Assembly (NCBI GenBank): GCA_016700055.1
Contig: CP064997.1
Location: forward strand, 2,542,001 to 2,606,000
Reading direction: 5' to 3'
Length of the DNA stretch: 64,000 nt
From: Actinomycetota bacterium
Lineage (GTDB): Bacteria; Actinomycetota; Acidimicrobiia; Acidimicrobiales; Ilumatobacteraceae
Of the stretch, positions 1 to 8,027 are shown in pieces. The translations under genes were made by a program, and so were the position numbers. Position 1 is the stretch's first letter, and the number at the start of each line of letters is the position of its first letter. Below the pieces are notes generated by a model. That model did not search any database. It had not been told where the DNA came from and saw only the letters and a list, made by a program, of their open reading frames with translations.

Positions 1-1256
1 CCGGCGATGGCGGTCGGCTGCCCGGAGCGGGCGTGGGCACGGGCGAGGCTCCATCCGCACACGCGGGCGTATGCGGCCAACGCCACCGGACCCATGTGAT
101 CGATGTCGGCCGAGGCCTTCATGTCGCGAAGCTGGCGCCAGTAGTAGTGGCGCCCGTCGAGGGTCGACGCGCTCCACCCGAGGAAGATGTCGCTCGCGGC
201 CTGCATCTGACGCTGGCCCTCGACCACCCTGTGGCCCGGTTGCTCGTGCTCCGAGGGCTGCAGGAACTTCTCCAGCACCGAGGCCCGCGCCTCCTTCATC
301 TGCAACAACAGGGGAGCGCCGGTGCGCCGGCACTGCAGAAGGCCGATGAACGCCCGCAGTCCCACGCTGCCGACGCCGACGATCTTGTGAGCGATGTCGA
401 CGAACTCGTAGCCCTCGAGCACGCCGCGCGGCCCGGGGAGCAACGACTCGCGGTACTGGTGGTAGGTGTCCTTGATCCCGGCGCGCAGCTTGTTGACCTG
501 CCGGGTGCTCACGACAGTCGAGAGCGGCATCACGAGCGGCGGATCGTCGACGATGCGCAACCGGCCGTCGACTTCGGTGCAGAGCTTGCGTGCCGCATTG
601 AGGCTGGTCCGCTGCCGCGCCTTCGCGAGGTTCGCTTCGGCGCGACGGCGTTGCTCCTTGCCGACGTACTGGCGTGCGGACGCCACGACCTCGTCGGCGT
701 TCGTTCGTGCGTACCAGGTGTCGAGCGGTGTCATGCGAGCGAACTCGGCCATCGCCGAGCGGTACCTCGCCGCGCACGCCAGCGCCGCTGCATCCTCGCT
801 CTCCCGGCCGCGAAGGCCGTTCGACCGGGCCGCGATCGTGAAGCTGGTGACGAGACGCTTCAGGTCCCACTCCCACGGGCCCGGAAGTGTCTCGTCGAAG
901 TCGTTCAGGTCGAACAGCAGTTGGCGCTCCGGCGAGGCGAACACACCGAAGTTGGAGAGGTGGGCGTCGCCGCAGAGCTGCACGGTCAGCCCCGTGGTGG
1001 GCGTGGCGGCAAGGTCGGCGGCCATGATCGCCGCCGCTCCGCGGTAGAACGCGGAGGAACTCGCCCCCATGCGGCCGTGGCGGATCGGGACCAGGTCTGC
1101 CGAGCGGAACTCGTCCTGCTCGAGCAGGATCGCTACCGGGTCGGCACGATCCCCGGCGGGGGTCCACTCACCGTGGGTGCCCCGTGGGAGCTGGCGGCGG
1201 AGCTCGGTGCCGGTCTCGATCGCGTCGGCTGGCGGAGTCGTGCTCCGTGGGGTCAT
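1..1256 (-). CDS. DUF2252 family protein (3' end beyond window)
   Basis: The minus-strand frame stays open from ATG 1256 to the window edge, giving about 418 residues. The family hallmark is visible around residues 114-134: FDLNDFDETLPGPWEWDLKR, preceded by QLCGDAHLSNFG. DUF2252 proteins have an aminoglycoside-phosphotransferase/kinase-like fold, and the GDAH..N and D..DFD residues fit that, but their substrate is unknown. The last visible residues (ALARAHARSGQ) match the usual C-terminal region, so only a few tens of residues are probably missing. The start codon overlaps the stop of the upstream small membrane gene (ATGA), which suggests translational coupling. The plus-strand frame over the same DNA has no family features and is treated as a shadow. 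Confidence 0.88.
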   Translation of the reverse strand, partial: MTPRSTTPPADAIETGTELRRQLPRGTHGEWTPAGDRADPVAILLEQDEFRSADLVPIRHGRMGASSSAFYRGAAAIMAADLAATPTTGLTVQLCGDAHLSNFGVFASPERQLLFDLNDFDETLPGPWEWDLKRLVTSFTIAARSNGLRGRESEDAAALACAARYRSAMAEFARMTPLDTWYARTNADEVVASARQYVGKEQRRRAEANLAKARQRTSLNAARKLCTEVDGRLRIVDDPPLVMPLSTVVSTRQVNKLRAGIKDTYHQYRESLLPGPRGVLEGYEFVDIAHKIVGVGSVGLRAFIGLLQCRRTGAPLLLQMKEARASVLEKFLQPSEHEQPGHRVVEGQRQMQAASDIFLGWSASTLDGRHYYWRQLRDMKASADIDHMGPVALAAYARVCGWSLARAHARSGQPTAIA

Positions 1257-1435
1257 GCCTTCGTCGACGAGGCGCTACCGATGAGTGCCGAGACGAGGAT
1301 GCCCATGGGGAGCGCGCCCCAGTAGCTGAGACCGAGACCCGGGGCGACGTTGCCGAAGAACAGCATCAGCAGCCACGTCGCCGGGAACGTCGCGACCAGG
1401 AAGACGAGGAGCCCACCGAGTAGTGCGGTGATCAT
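1253..1435 (-). CDS. small membrane protein, 60 aa
   Basis: A 60-residue product starts MITALLGGLLVFLVATFPAT and is almost entirely hydrophobic, with two predicted membrane segments (about residues 3-27 and 33-53) joined by a short Gly/Pro turn. The frame stays open further upstream, but the ATG at 1435 follows a strong AAGGAGGG ribosome site, so I chose it. Its TGA overlaps the ATG of the DUF2252 gene, so the two are probably co-translated. I do not recognise a family; the function is unknown. Confidence 0.7.
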   Translation of the reverse strand: MITALLGGLLVFLVATFPATWLLMLFFGNVAPGLGLSYWGALPMGILVSALIGSASSTKA

Positions 1436-1570
1436 TGCGATTCCCTCCTTGTAGGGCGAGACCCGGTGCGCAGGGGCGCGGGCTGCCGGCGTGAGTATTA
1501 CCAATGGCTCGACCGGTTGTGTGGATCCCGACGGGCTGCACCAGAACCGCACCCGAGCCGACCGACCGCG

Positions 1571-2365
1571 TCAGGAGCGCAGCGACCGGAACTTCCAGCC
1601 GGCGCCGAAGCCCGCCGCGGCGACAGCGGTGGTGGCCACCGCGGCGGTGGTGCGGCGGATGACGCTCTTCGTGCGCTGGCTGAAAATGACGATCGGCCAG
1701 CCCTGCCGGCGCGCGATGCGCTCGAGGCGCGCGTCGGGGTTGACGGCCACGGGATGACCGACGGCCTCGAGCATCGGCAGGTCGCCGGCGGAGTCGCTGT
1801 AGGCCCAGCACTGAGCGAGGTCGAAGCCCTCCCAGCGCGCAAGGTCGGTGATCGCCTCGACCTTGCCAACGCCATAGCAGAACGGCCCGACGAGCTCGCC
1901 GGTGTAGACGCCGTCGACCACCTCGCTGCAAGTGCCGATGCCGCCTGTCATGCCGAGCGACATGGCGAGCGGACCGACGATCTCTACCGGCGACGCAGAC
2001 ACGATGTAGGTCGCTCGGCGCGCGTGCCGGTGGAGGTCGAGCAGGCGGCGAGCCTCCGGCCGGATGCGGGCGAGGAGGCGGGGCAGGATCTCGCCGTTCA
2101 GCGCGATGAGGTCTTCCTGGCGCAGTCCCTTGACCGCGCCGAGGATGCGCTCACGCACCTCGTTGGTGGTGTCGTCCGACGCGCCTGCCAGCTTGAACCA
2201 CGCCGCGCCGAGGGCGTCCTTCACGAACTGGCCCGTCGGGATCAGGCCCTGCGCCCTCGCCTCGAGCGCGAGCGTGAAGGCCGACGACCCCGAGATCAGG
2301 GTGCGGTCGAGGTCGAAGAAGGCCGCGCTCGGGCCGGCATGGGCGACAGAGGTGAGCTCGCTCAT
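1571..2365 (-). CDS. HAD-IB family phosphatase (SerB-like)
   Basis: A haloacid-dehalogenase superfamily subfamily IB hydrolase of about 264 residues. Motif I is FFDLDRTLISGSS near the N-terminus (both catalytic Asp present), motif II the Ser in IVSASPVE, and motif III the acidic YSDSAGDLPML. These predict a Mg-dependent phosphomonoesterase; the substrate (phosphoserine, lipid phosphate or other) cannot be read from sequence. The C-terminus has an Ala-rich hydrophobic segment (about residues 235-255) that could be a membrane anchor, as seen in actinobacterial members. I placed the start at MSELT, 21 bases inside the longest frame, because AGAGGAG lies just upstream of that ATG. Confidence 0.85.
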   Translation of the reverse strand: MSELTSVAHAGPSAAFFDLDRTLISGSSAFTLALEARAQGLIPTGQFVKDALGAAWFKLAGASDDTTNEVRERILGAVKGLRQEDLIALNGEILPRLLARIRPEARRLLDLHRHARRATYIVSASPVEIVGPLAMSLGMTGGIGTCSEVVDGVYTGELVGPFCYGVGKVEAITDLARWEGFDLAQCWAYSDSAGDLPMLEAVGHPVAVNPDARLERIARRQGWPIVIFSQRTKSVIRRTTAAVATTAVAAAGFGAGWKFRSLRS

Positions 2366-2421
2366 CGGGGTGCTCCTCTGCGGCACCGTACCCCCTCGGT
2401 GTGGCGATCGCCGGGCAAGGC

Positions 2422-2625
2422 GAAGTGCGATATGTCAAGACAGACGGGTGCTCTGAGATATCGCACTTCCGGTCTGGCGCCGGCCGCGGGCAGGGAAGTG
2501 CGATATGTCAGGACAGACGGGTGCTCTGAGGTATCGCACTTCCGGTCTGGCGCCGGCCCGCCCTTCGCTCTGGCGCCGGCCCGCCTTCCGGTCTGGCGCC
2601 GGCCGCCGCGGCGGCCGGTCGGCGC
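2422..2625. repeat. tandem hairpin repeat, 73-bp period, with GC-rich satellite
   Basis: Two near-identical units begin at 2422 and 2495. Each has arms GAAGTGCGATAT (2422-2433; 2495-2506) and an inverted partner (2458-2469; 2531-2542) enclosing a conserved loop with GACAGACGGGTGCTCTGAG. Each can form a 12-bp stem. After each unit comes a TCTGGCGCCGGCC motif, which is repeated twice more up to about 2625. The block fills the gap between the HAD gene and the end of rsmI. It could act as a terminator or be a mobile REP/MITE-like element; I see no ORF in it. Confidence 0.8.
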
Positions 2626-2629
2626 CGAC

Positions 2630-3454
2630 TCAGAGGCGAAGGGCGAGGTCGTATGCGCGCCGCTTGGGTACGCCGAGCGCGGCGGCAACCTGCGCAGCCG
2701 CGTCTCGCTTCGAGCAACCGGCACCGAGGGCGGCGCGCAGGGCGTCGTTGATGGCGTCGTCGTCCACCGGCGGGGCGGGCGGCGCGCCTTCCAGCACGAG
2801 CACGTGCTCGCCGATCGGGTCGCGTTCGCCGGCGCGGGCGATCGCCTCGGCGAGCGTGCCGCGCCACACCTCTTCGTGCAGCTTGGTCAGCTCGCGGCAC
2901 ACGGCGACCCGACGGCTCGGGCCGCAGACCTCGGCCAGATCGGCGAGGGTGCGCGCCAAGCGGTGCGGCGCCTCGTAGAGCACCACCGTGCGGGTCTCGC
3001 CGGCCACTGCGCGCAGGCGATCGGCACGCTCGCGACCCGAGCGCGCGAGGAAGCCCTCGAACACGAAGCGGGCAGACGGCAGGCCACTGAGCACCAGCGC
3101 CATCACCAGGGCCGCCGGGCCGGGCACGGCCGACACCTCGTAGCCGGCGTCGAGCACCGCACGCACCAACCGCTCGCCGGGGTCGGAGATGCCAGGCGTC
3201 CCGGCGTCGGTGACCACTGCCACGTCTCCACCCCGGTCGAGGACGTCGAGCACCTTGGCCGCCGCGGATACCTCGGTGTGTTCGTCCACTCGCAGCAGAC
3301 GTGCTCCGCCGATGCCGGCGTGCTGCAACAGGCGCCCCGTGCGCCGGGTGTCCTCGCAGCAGACGAGCGCCGCCCCGGCGAGTGCCTCGACGGCGCGCGG
3401 CGCCAGGTCGCCGAGGTTGCCGATCGGCGTGGCGACCAGCGTCAGCGTGGCCAT
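2630..3454 (-). CDS. rsmI: 16S rRNA (cytidine-1402-2'-O)-methyltransferase RsmI
   Basis: This 274-residue product is a canonical RsmI. It begins MATLTLVATPIGNLGDLAPR and carries the tetrapyrrole-methylase fold motifs DTRRTGRLL, VTDAGTPGISDPG and VPGPAA, the EGFLAR loop and the VLYEAPHRL motif. It methylates the ribose of C1402 in the 16S decoding centre using SAM. The frame is open further upstream, but the family's conserved N-terminus fixes the ATG at 3454. That ATG shares one base with the stop of the DUF192 gene (TGATG), so the two are co-transcribed. Confidence 0.96.
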   Translation of the reverse strand: MATLTLVATPIGNLGDLAPRAVEALAGAALVCCEDTRRTGRLLQHAGIGGARLLRVDEHTEVSAAAKVLDVLDRGGDVAVVTDAGTPGISDPGERLVRAVLDAGYEVSAVPGPAALVMALVLSGLPSARFVFEGFLARSGRERADRLRAVAGETRTVVLYEAPHRLARTLADLAEVCGPSRRVAVCRELTKLHEEVWRGTLAEAIARAGERDPIGEHVLVLEGAPPAPPVDDDAINDALRAALGAGCSKRDAAAQVAAALGVPKRRAYDLALRL

Positions 3455-3789
3455 CAGCCGCCGTCGCGGATCTCGACCACGTCGCCTACGTGCAACCCCC
3501 ACCGGGCGAAGGCACCTTCGCCGGCCTCGACCACCGTCGACGCGCGAAAGACCGGCACGCCCATGCGGTGTCGGCGCATGTGGATGGTCTTCACGACGGT
3601 GCCGTCGTCCGCGAGGTAGGCGACGTCGATCGGGAACCTCATGCCGATCGTGTGCACCCATCGGCACGGGCGCAGCACCAGGGCGCCTTCCATGCCGTCT
3701 CTGCCGAGAAGCCCGCGGGACCGATCGCGCCGTCCGTTCGCGACCTCGGCGGATGCGAGCACCCGGCCGTTGCAGACGAGCCACGCCAT
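3454..3789 (-). CDS. DUF192 family protein
   Basis: A 111-residue DUF192 protein starting MAWLVCNGRVLASAEVA. The typical family features are present: RSRGLLGRDGMEGALVL, the WVHTIGMRFPIDVAYL segment and a C-terminal GLHVGDVVEI. No biochemical role is established for this family. I chose the ATG at 3789 because homologues begin shortly before the LAxxxxxRxxGLLGR region; the longer open frame would run through the infA promoter and start. It is divergent from infA and overlaps rsmI by one base. Confidence 0.85.
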   Translation of the reverse strand: MAWLVCNGRVLASAEVANGRRDRSRGLLGRDGMEGALVLRPCRWVHTIGMRFPIDVAYLADDGTVVKTIHMRRHRMGVPVFRASTVVEAGEGAFARWGLHVGDVVEIRDGG

Positions 3790-3817
3790 GGCCCACTTTC
3801 TATCGGCTCGCACTCGG

Positions 3818-3856
3818 TAGGCTGCGCGCCGAAGATCAGCCGGTCCGACCAGGAGG
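3818..3856 (+). promoter_or_regulatory. putative infA promoter -10 and RBS
   Basis: TAGGCT at 3818-3823, in the context CGGTAGGCT, is a plausible -10. The same hexamer appears shortly upstream of the bL37 gene and of tRNA-Leu. A consensus AGGAGG at 3851-3856 sits nine bases before a TTG, which fixes the unusual infA start. The -35 is not evident. Confidence 0.45.
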
Positions 3857-3865
3857 AACCGCACC

Positions 3866-4090
3866 TTGCCCAAACCCAAAGATGACGCCATCGTGATGGA
3901 GGGGATCACCGAGGAAGCCCTGAAGGGCGGCCATTTCCGCATCGCTCTCGACAACGGTCACGAGGTGCTCGGTCATCTGAGCGGCAAGATGCGCAAGCAC
4001 CGCATCCGCATCCTCCCCGGCGACCGCGTGCAGGTCGAGTTGTCCGCCTACGACCTCTCTCGCGGCCGGATCATCTATCGCTACAAGTAG
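3866..4090 (+). CDS. infA: translation initiation factor IF-1
   Basis: A 74-residue S1/OB-fold protein with the IF-1 signatures GHFRIALDNGHEVLGHLSGKM, HRIRILPGDRV and the C-terminal LSRGRIIYRYK. IF-1 binds the A site of the 30S subunit during initiation. The start is TTG, supported by a perfect AGGAGG nine bases upstream and by alignment of the N-terminus MPKPKDDAIVMEG to family members. It is monocistronic here rather than inside a ribosomal protein operon. Confidence 0.95.
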   Translation: MPKPKDDAIVMEGITEEALKGGHFRIALDNGHEVLGHLSGKMRKHRIRILPGDRVQVELSAYDLSRGRIIYRYK

Positions 4091-4176
4091 TCGGCCGTCC
4101 ATCTGACGCCGAAGGCGACGAGGCTGGCGGCCCTTCACCCGTCGGTGCCACACCCCTCGGGCAGACTGCCGAAGCC

Positions 4177-4917
4177 ATGACCGACACCACCGTCCACCGC
4201 CCGTCGCCATCCGTCGGCGATGCCCTCGTCGACAAGGTGCGCAAGCTGCTGGCCATGGCCGAGGGCTCGTCCAACCCCAACGAGGCCGACGCCTTCTCCC
4301 GCAAGGCGGCCGAGCTCGTCGCCGCCCACCGCATCGACCCGAACCGGCTGAGTGCCGCCGTACGCGACGACGTTCTCGCGCTGCGCAACATCGCTCTCGG
4401 GCGCGGCGCATACGTACGTGCTCGCCTGGCGCTCCTTCACGCAGTTGCCGATGCGCATGGCTGCCGGCTGGTGTTCGCCCCGAGCTACGACGGCACCACC
4501 GCCCATCTGGCCGGTTTCGAGAGCGACCTCGACTCCACCGAGTTGTTGTACACGTCACTGCACGCGCAGGCAGCGGCGCGCATGGCGGCGGTGCGGCGCC
4601 AGACGGGGGCGGCGACACAGCAGTGGCGGCGGTCGTTCCTGTTCGGGTTCGCGAACCAGGTGCGCGCGATGCTCGCCGAAAGCCGCCACAGCGCCGAGGA
4701 CGCCGCCGAGCACACCGGCACCACCCTGCCCATGCTGGCGGCCCGCGATCGACGCGTAGACGACTTCGCGCGGCAGTCGTTCGGCCGGGTCGTGTCGGCG
4801 CGCCGCCCCGCGATGGCGACGGGGTCGGGGTGGGAAGCCGGGCGCCAGGCCGCCGACGGCGCCGATCTCGGCCGCGGGCGCGTCGATGCCCAACGCGCCC
4901 TCGGACGAGGCGGCTGA
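4177..4917 (+). CDS. DUF2786 domain protein
   Basis: A 246-residue protein. The N-terminal 60 residues carry the DUF2786 pattern (DKVRKLLAMAEGSSNPNEAD, then AFSRKAAELVAAHRID). The middle is rich in His, Arg and Ala. Function is unknown. The next gene starts three bases after its stop, and the pair DUF2786 plus small zinc metallohydrolase is a common actinobacterial neighbourhood, so a joint role is likely. The C-terminal 50 residues are low complexity. Confidence 0.8.
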   Translation: MTDTTVHRPSPSVGDALVDKVRKLLAMAEGSSNPNEADAFSRKAAELVAAHRIDPNRLSAAVRDDVLALRNIALGRGAYVRARLALLHAVADAHGCRLVFAPSYDGTTAHLAGFESDLDSTELLYTSLHAQAAARMAAVRRQTGAATQQWRRSFLFGFANQVRAMLAESRHSAEDAAEHTGTTLPMLAARDRRVDDFARQSFGRVVSARRPAMATGSGWEAGRQAADGADLGRGRVDAQRALGRGG

Positions 4918-4920
4918 ACC

Positions 4921-5367
4921 GTGGTCGACACCGACCGCGCGCAGGTGTACGCGGCAGAGGTGGCTGCGTTCGAGGGCACGACGGCCGAAGAGATCGTGCC
5001 CTTCCACCAAGTCGTCGCGCTGTCCGGACGGGTGATGAGCGATCCGTGGTGGCCGGTTGCCTGGGTCGAGGTGCGGCGCGCCCGTGCCGACGCGATGTCG
5101 TCCAGCACACGGGCCGGGTGCGACGTCGTGGTGCGCATCGCCGACCCGCAGATGACGCCGGCGACTCTCGTCCACGAGCTCGCCCACGTTCTGGCCGGTG
5201 CCGGCAGCGGGCATGGGCCGCTGTTTCGGCGCGCGCACGTCGACGTGGCCACGGTCGCTCTCGGTTCCGGCGTCGCCGGTTGGCTGACGGCGGCCTACGC
5301 CGGGGCCGGTCTCCCCCTCGCGGAGCGGCCGTGGGCTGCTCCTCCCACCGGAGCGATCGCGCTGTGA
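4921..5367 (+). CDS. putative zinc metallohydrolase (TIGR04338-like)
   Basis: A 148-residue protein starting at a GTG three bases after the DUF2786 stop. It has a zincin motif, LVHELAHVLAGAGSGHGPLF: HELAH supplies two His and the catalytic Glu, and the later His in SGHG may be a third ligand. Length and motif match the small actinobacterial putative metallohydrolase family. No signal peptide is visible, so it probably acts in the cytoplasm. The substrate is unknown. Confidence 0.75.
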   Translation: MVDTDRAQVYAAEVAAFEGTTAEEIVPFHQVVALSGRVMSDPWWPVAWVEVRRARADAMSSSTRAGCDVVVRIADPQMTPATLVHELAHVLAGAGSGHGPLFRRAHVDVATVALGSGVAGWLTAAYAGAGLPLAERPWAAPPTGAIAL

Positions 5368-5380
5368 CACGGCGCGAGTC

Positions 5381-5428
5381 GAGCTGGCTGACGACCGAGC
5401 TGGCTGACGACCGAGCTGGCTGACGACT
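5381..5428. repeat. three tandem 16-bp repeats
   Basis: GAGCTGGCTGACGACC occurs three times end to end (5381, 5397, 5413; the last base of the third differs). The array lies between the metallohydrolase and cofD and runs into the last codon of cofD. The repeats are not self-complementary enough to make a good terminator. Confidence 0.85.
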
Positions 5429-6401
5429 ACAGGCCGACGATCGTCGCCGCGAGACGGGAGCCGGCCTCGGCCGAGGTGACGAGCGTCGGCGCGACGACCA
5501 CGGAGATCCCGAGCGCCTCGATCGCGCCGGCCTCGGCGCTGTCGTGTTCGTCGAGCACGAAGTACCGCACCAGATCGCGGTAGCACGAGGCGACCGCGGT
5601 GGCGCTGTGGACGCGTCCGCGGGCGCGCATGAGCGCGGCCCGGCTGCGGGCACGGCGCGCCTCGCCTTCGTCGGTGATCGGTACGCCGGTGACCACCGGC
5701 GTCACGGCCACGCACCGCCGGTCGGCGACCGCGCCACGGACACCGGGCAGGGCAAGGATCGCCTCGATGCTCGCGACGGGGCTGCTGGGTGCGATCACCA
5801 CGAGGTCCGCGGCGTCGATGGCGTCGAGCACTCCCGGTGCAGGGCGGGCCTCCTCGATGCCGTGCCAGGTGACGTCGCGAACGTCGTCCTCGGCGCGGCG
5901 ACGCACGAACCACTCCTGGAACCCGAGCACGCCCCGATCGGTGTGGACGAGGGTGGCCACCTCGTCGTCGGTCATCGGCAGCAGCCGGGCAGCGCTTTGA
6001 AGGCGCGCCGACAGCTCGGCCGTCACCTCGCTCAGCGTGGCCCCGCCCGCCAACATGTCCGATCGGCGCAGGTGGGTGGCGAGGTCGAGGTCGCCGAGTG
6101 CGAACCAGGGGTCGCCGCCCAGCTCACGCAGGCGGTCCATCGCGCGGAAGGTGTCGCCCTCGATCCCCCAACCCCGTCGGGCGTCGCGGAGGCCGGCGAG
6201 CGCGTAGAGGTTGGTGTCGAGGTCGGGGCAGACGCGCAGGCCGTGGATCCAGGCGTCGTCGGCGGTGTTCACCACGAGGGTGAGCCGATCCGGCCCGAGT
6301 GCTGCAGACAGGGGCACGGCGAGGCGGCTGGCACCGATGCCACCGGCGAGCATCGTCACCCGGGGCGTCGCCGGCCCGCCACGCGTACCGACCAGGGTCA
6401 C
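5427..6401 (-). CDS. cofD: 2-phospho-L-lactate transferase CofD (F420 biosynthesis)
   Basis: A 324-residue CofD. It starts with the hallmark VTMLAGGIGASRLAVPL and has VVNTADDAWIHGLRVCPDLD, LGDLDLATHLRRSDML, VLGFQEWFVRRR and VVIAPSSPVASIEAIL. It transfers the phospholactyl or phosphoenolpyruvyl group to Fo to make F420-0 or its dehydro form. The GTG start overlaps the TGA of the upstream acyl-CoA ligase gene (GTGA), so it is the last gene of a fatty-acid/ring-catabolism operon. fbiB/cofE and Fo synthase genes are not in the window. Confidence 0.95.
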   Translation of the reverse strand: MTLVGTRGGPATPRVTMLAGGIGASRLAVPLSAALGPDRLTLVVNTADDAWIHGLRVCPDLDTNLYALAGLRDARRGWGIEGDTFRAMDRLRELGGDPWFALGDLDLATHLRRSDMLAGGATLSEVTAELSARLQSAARLLPMTDDEVATLVHTDRGVLGFQEWFVRRRAEDDVRDVTWHGIEEARPAPGVLDAIDAADLVVIAPSSPVASIEAILALPGVRGAVADRRCVAVTPVVTGVPITDEGEARRARSRAALMRARGRVHSATAVASCYRDLVRYFVLDEHDSAEAGAIEALGISVVVAPTLVTSAEAGSRLAATIVGL

Positions 6402-8026
6402 GCCTCGCAGTGGACGTTCGGCGCGTCCGGGTCGAACTGGTCGAGCAGGAAGCGCTCCTGGGGCTTCTCGGAGATCGTCTTCGGGATCTCTTCGACGACG
6501 TGGAGGTAGCTCGGCACGAAGTTGGCTTCGAGCCGCTCACGGCAGGACGCGAACACCACGGCGGGGTCGAACGTCGCCGGGTCACGGGGCACGACGGCGG
6601 CCACCACGTCCTTCTCCCCGGGTGCGCCGGACGCCGCGGGCACGCCGTACACGAACACGTCGTCGACCGACGGATGCTCGGCAAGCGCCTTCTCCACGAA
6701 CGCGGTGGCGACGAAGTCGCCGTTGTGGCGGATCCCGCCGCCCTTGCGGTAGTCGAAGTAGAACCAGCCGTCGGCGTCGCGGTGGCCCATGTCGCCCGAG
6801 CGCAGCCACCCGCCGCGGGTCTTCGCGGCTGAGGCCTCCGGGTTGCCGTGGTACTGCACCTCCGCGGCGCCACCCGCGGGCCGCGAGCAGATCTCCCCGA
6901 TCGTCCCCGGCGGGCACTCGGCGTCGTCGTCGTCGAGGATCTTCATGTCGAGTCCCGGCAGGGGGCGTCCGAACGCACCGATCGGGCCCTGCCCGATGGC
7001 ATTGAACGCCATCCCGCCCTCGACGGCGCCGTACCACTCGAAGACCTGTACGCCGAAGCGTTCCTCGAACTCACGCCAGATCGCCGCCGGCATGCCGGCG
7101 CTCACCACCATGCGCACGGGGTTGTCGGCGTCGTCTGGCCGCGGTGGCTCGCTGTAGATCGCCGTGCACATCCCGCCGAGCATCGAAAAGGTGGTGCACC
7201 CGTGCTGGCGGGTCACGTCCCAGAGCTTCGACTTCGTGAACTTGCGGCTGAACACGCATCGCAGGCCGAGAGCGATGGACGGGCCGAGGGTGACTGCTTG
7301 GGCGTTGCCGTGGGTGAGCGACAGCCCGGTGTAGGGCCGATCGGCGGGGCCGTAGCCGAGCATCAGCCCGAGCATCGCCAGCGCGCCGAAGCGGTTCGCC
7401 TCCCACACCACGCCCTTCGGGTCGCCGGTGGTTCCCGATGTGTACATCAGTTGCCAAGGCTCCATGCCGGTCTCGGAGCGGACGTCGACGGTTGCCACTG
7501 CCGGCGCGTCGTCGAGGATCTCGCGCAGTGACGACACGTGGCCACCGAGGTCGACGGCCGGGGCGCCGTTCTCGCCGGTCGGCAGCACCCACTCGAACTC
7601 GGGTGCGGCGCCGAGCGCCAGTGCGTGCTCGACCGCGGCGTGCGTGTAGTCGGCACTCACGATCCCGCGGCATCCCGCGTCGCGCAGGACGAACGCCAGC
7701 TTGTCGCCCTTGGTGCGGGGGTCGATCGGCACCAGGCAGACGCCGGCGATCGATGCGCCGACCATCGCCTCGACGTACTCCGGATGGTTGCGCAGCATCA
7801 GCCCCACCCGGTCGCCCACGCCGAGACCCTGGCGGACGAATGCGGCGGCGATGGCGTTCCCGTTGCGATGGAGATCGGCGTAGGTGCGCACCTCGTCGGG
7901 CGTCGCGCCGCCGTCGAGGGAGAGGTGTTCGAACGTGACCACGTCGAAGTCGGGCTGAGCCTCGGCCTGGGTGGCGATCACGTCGCAGAGGAGCTTGCTC
8001 CCGCGTTCACGCCCGTTGGGGGCCAC
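6398..8026 (-). CDS. AMP-forming acyl-CoA ligase
   Basis: A 542-residue ANL-superfamily adenylate-forming enzyme. Core motifs are MYTSGTTGDPKGVVWEANR (P-loop), EWYGAVEGGMAF (A5 region), GGWLRSGDMGHRDADGWFYF and DYRKGGGIRHNGDFVA, followed by a C-terminal lid ending in PKTISEKPQERFLLD with the catalytic Lys. It activates a carboxylic acid with ATP and CoA. The context (thiolase, acyl-CoA dehydrogenase) points to a steroid side chain, fatty acid or aromatic acid. The start is GTG, one base after the thiolase stop. Confidence 0.9.
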   Translation of the reverse strand: MAPNGRERGSKLLCDVIATQAEAQPDFDVVTFEHLSLDGGATPDEVRTYADLHRNGNAIAAAFVRQGLGVGDRVGLMLRNHPEYVEAMVGASIAGVCLVPIDPRTKGDKLAFVLRDAGCRGIVSADYTHAAVEHALALGAAPEFEWVLPTGENGAPAVDLGGHVSSLREILDDAPAVATVDVRSETGMEPWQLMYTSGTTGDPKGVVWEANRFGALAMLGLMLGYGPADRPYTGLSLTHGNAQAVTLGPSIALGLRCVFSRKFTKSKLWDVTRQHGCTTFSMLGGMCTAIYSEPPRPDDADNPVRMVVSAGMPAAIWREFEERFGVQVFEWYGAVEGGMAFNAIGQGPIGAFGRPLPGLDMKILDDDDAECPPGTIGEICSRPAGGAAEVQYHGNPEASAAKTRGGWLRSGDMGHRDADGWFYFDYRKGGGIRHNGDFVATAFVEKALAEHPSVDDVFVYGVPAASGAPGEKDVVAAVVPRDPATFDPAVVFASCRERLEANFVPSYLHVVEEIPKTISEKPQERFLLDQFDPDAPNVHCEA

Positions 8027-8027
8027 C

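Noticed and set aside
33..1325. Long plus-strand open frame opposite DUF2252
   Set aside because: Low-complexity His/Arg/Ala-rich translation with no motifs; the minus strand carries clear DUF2252 motifs. It is a GC-driven shadow.
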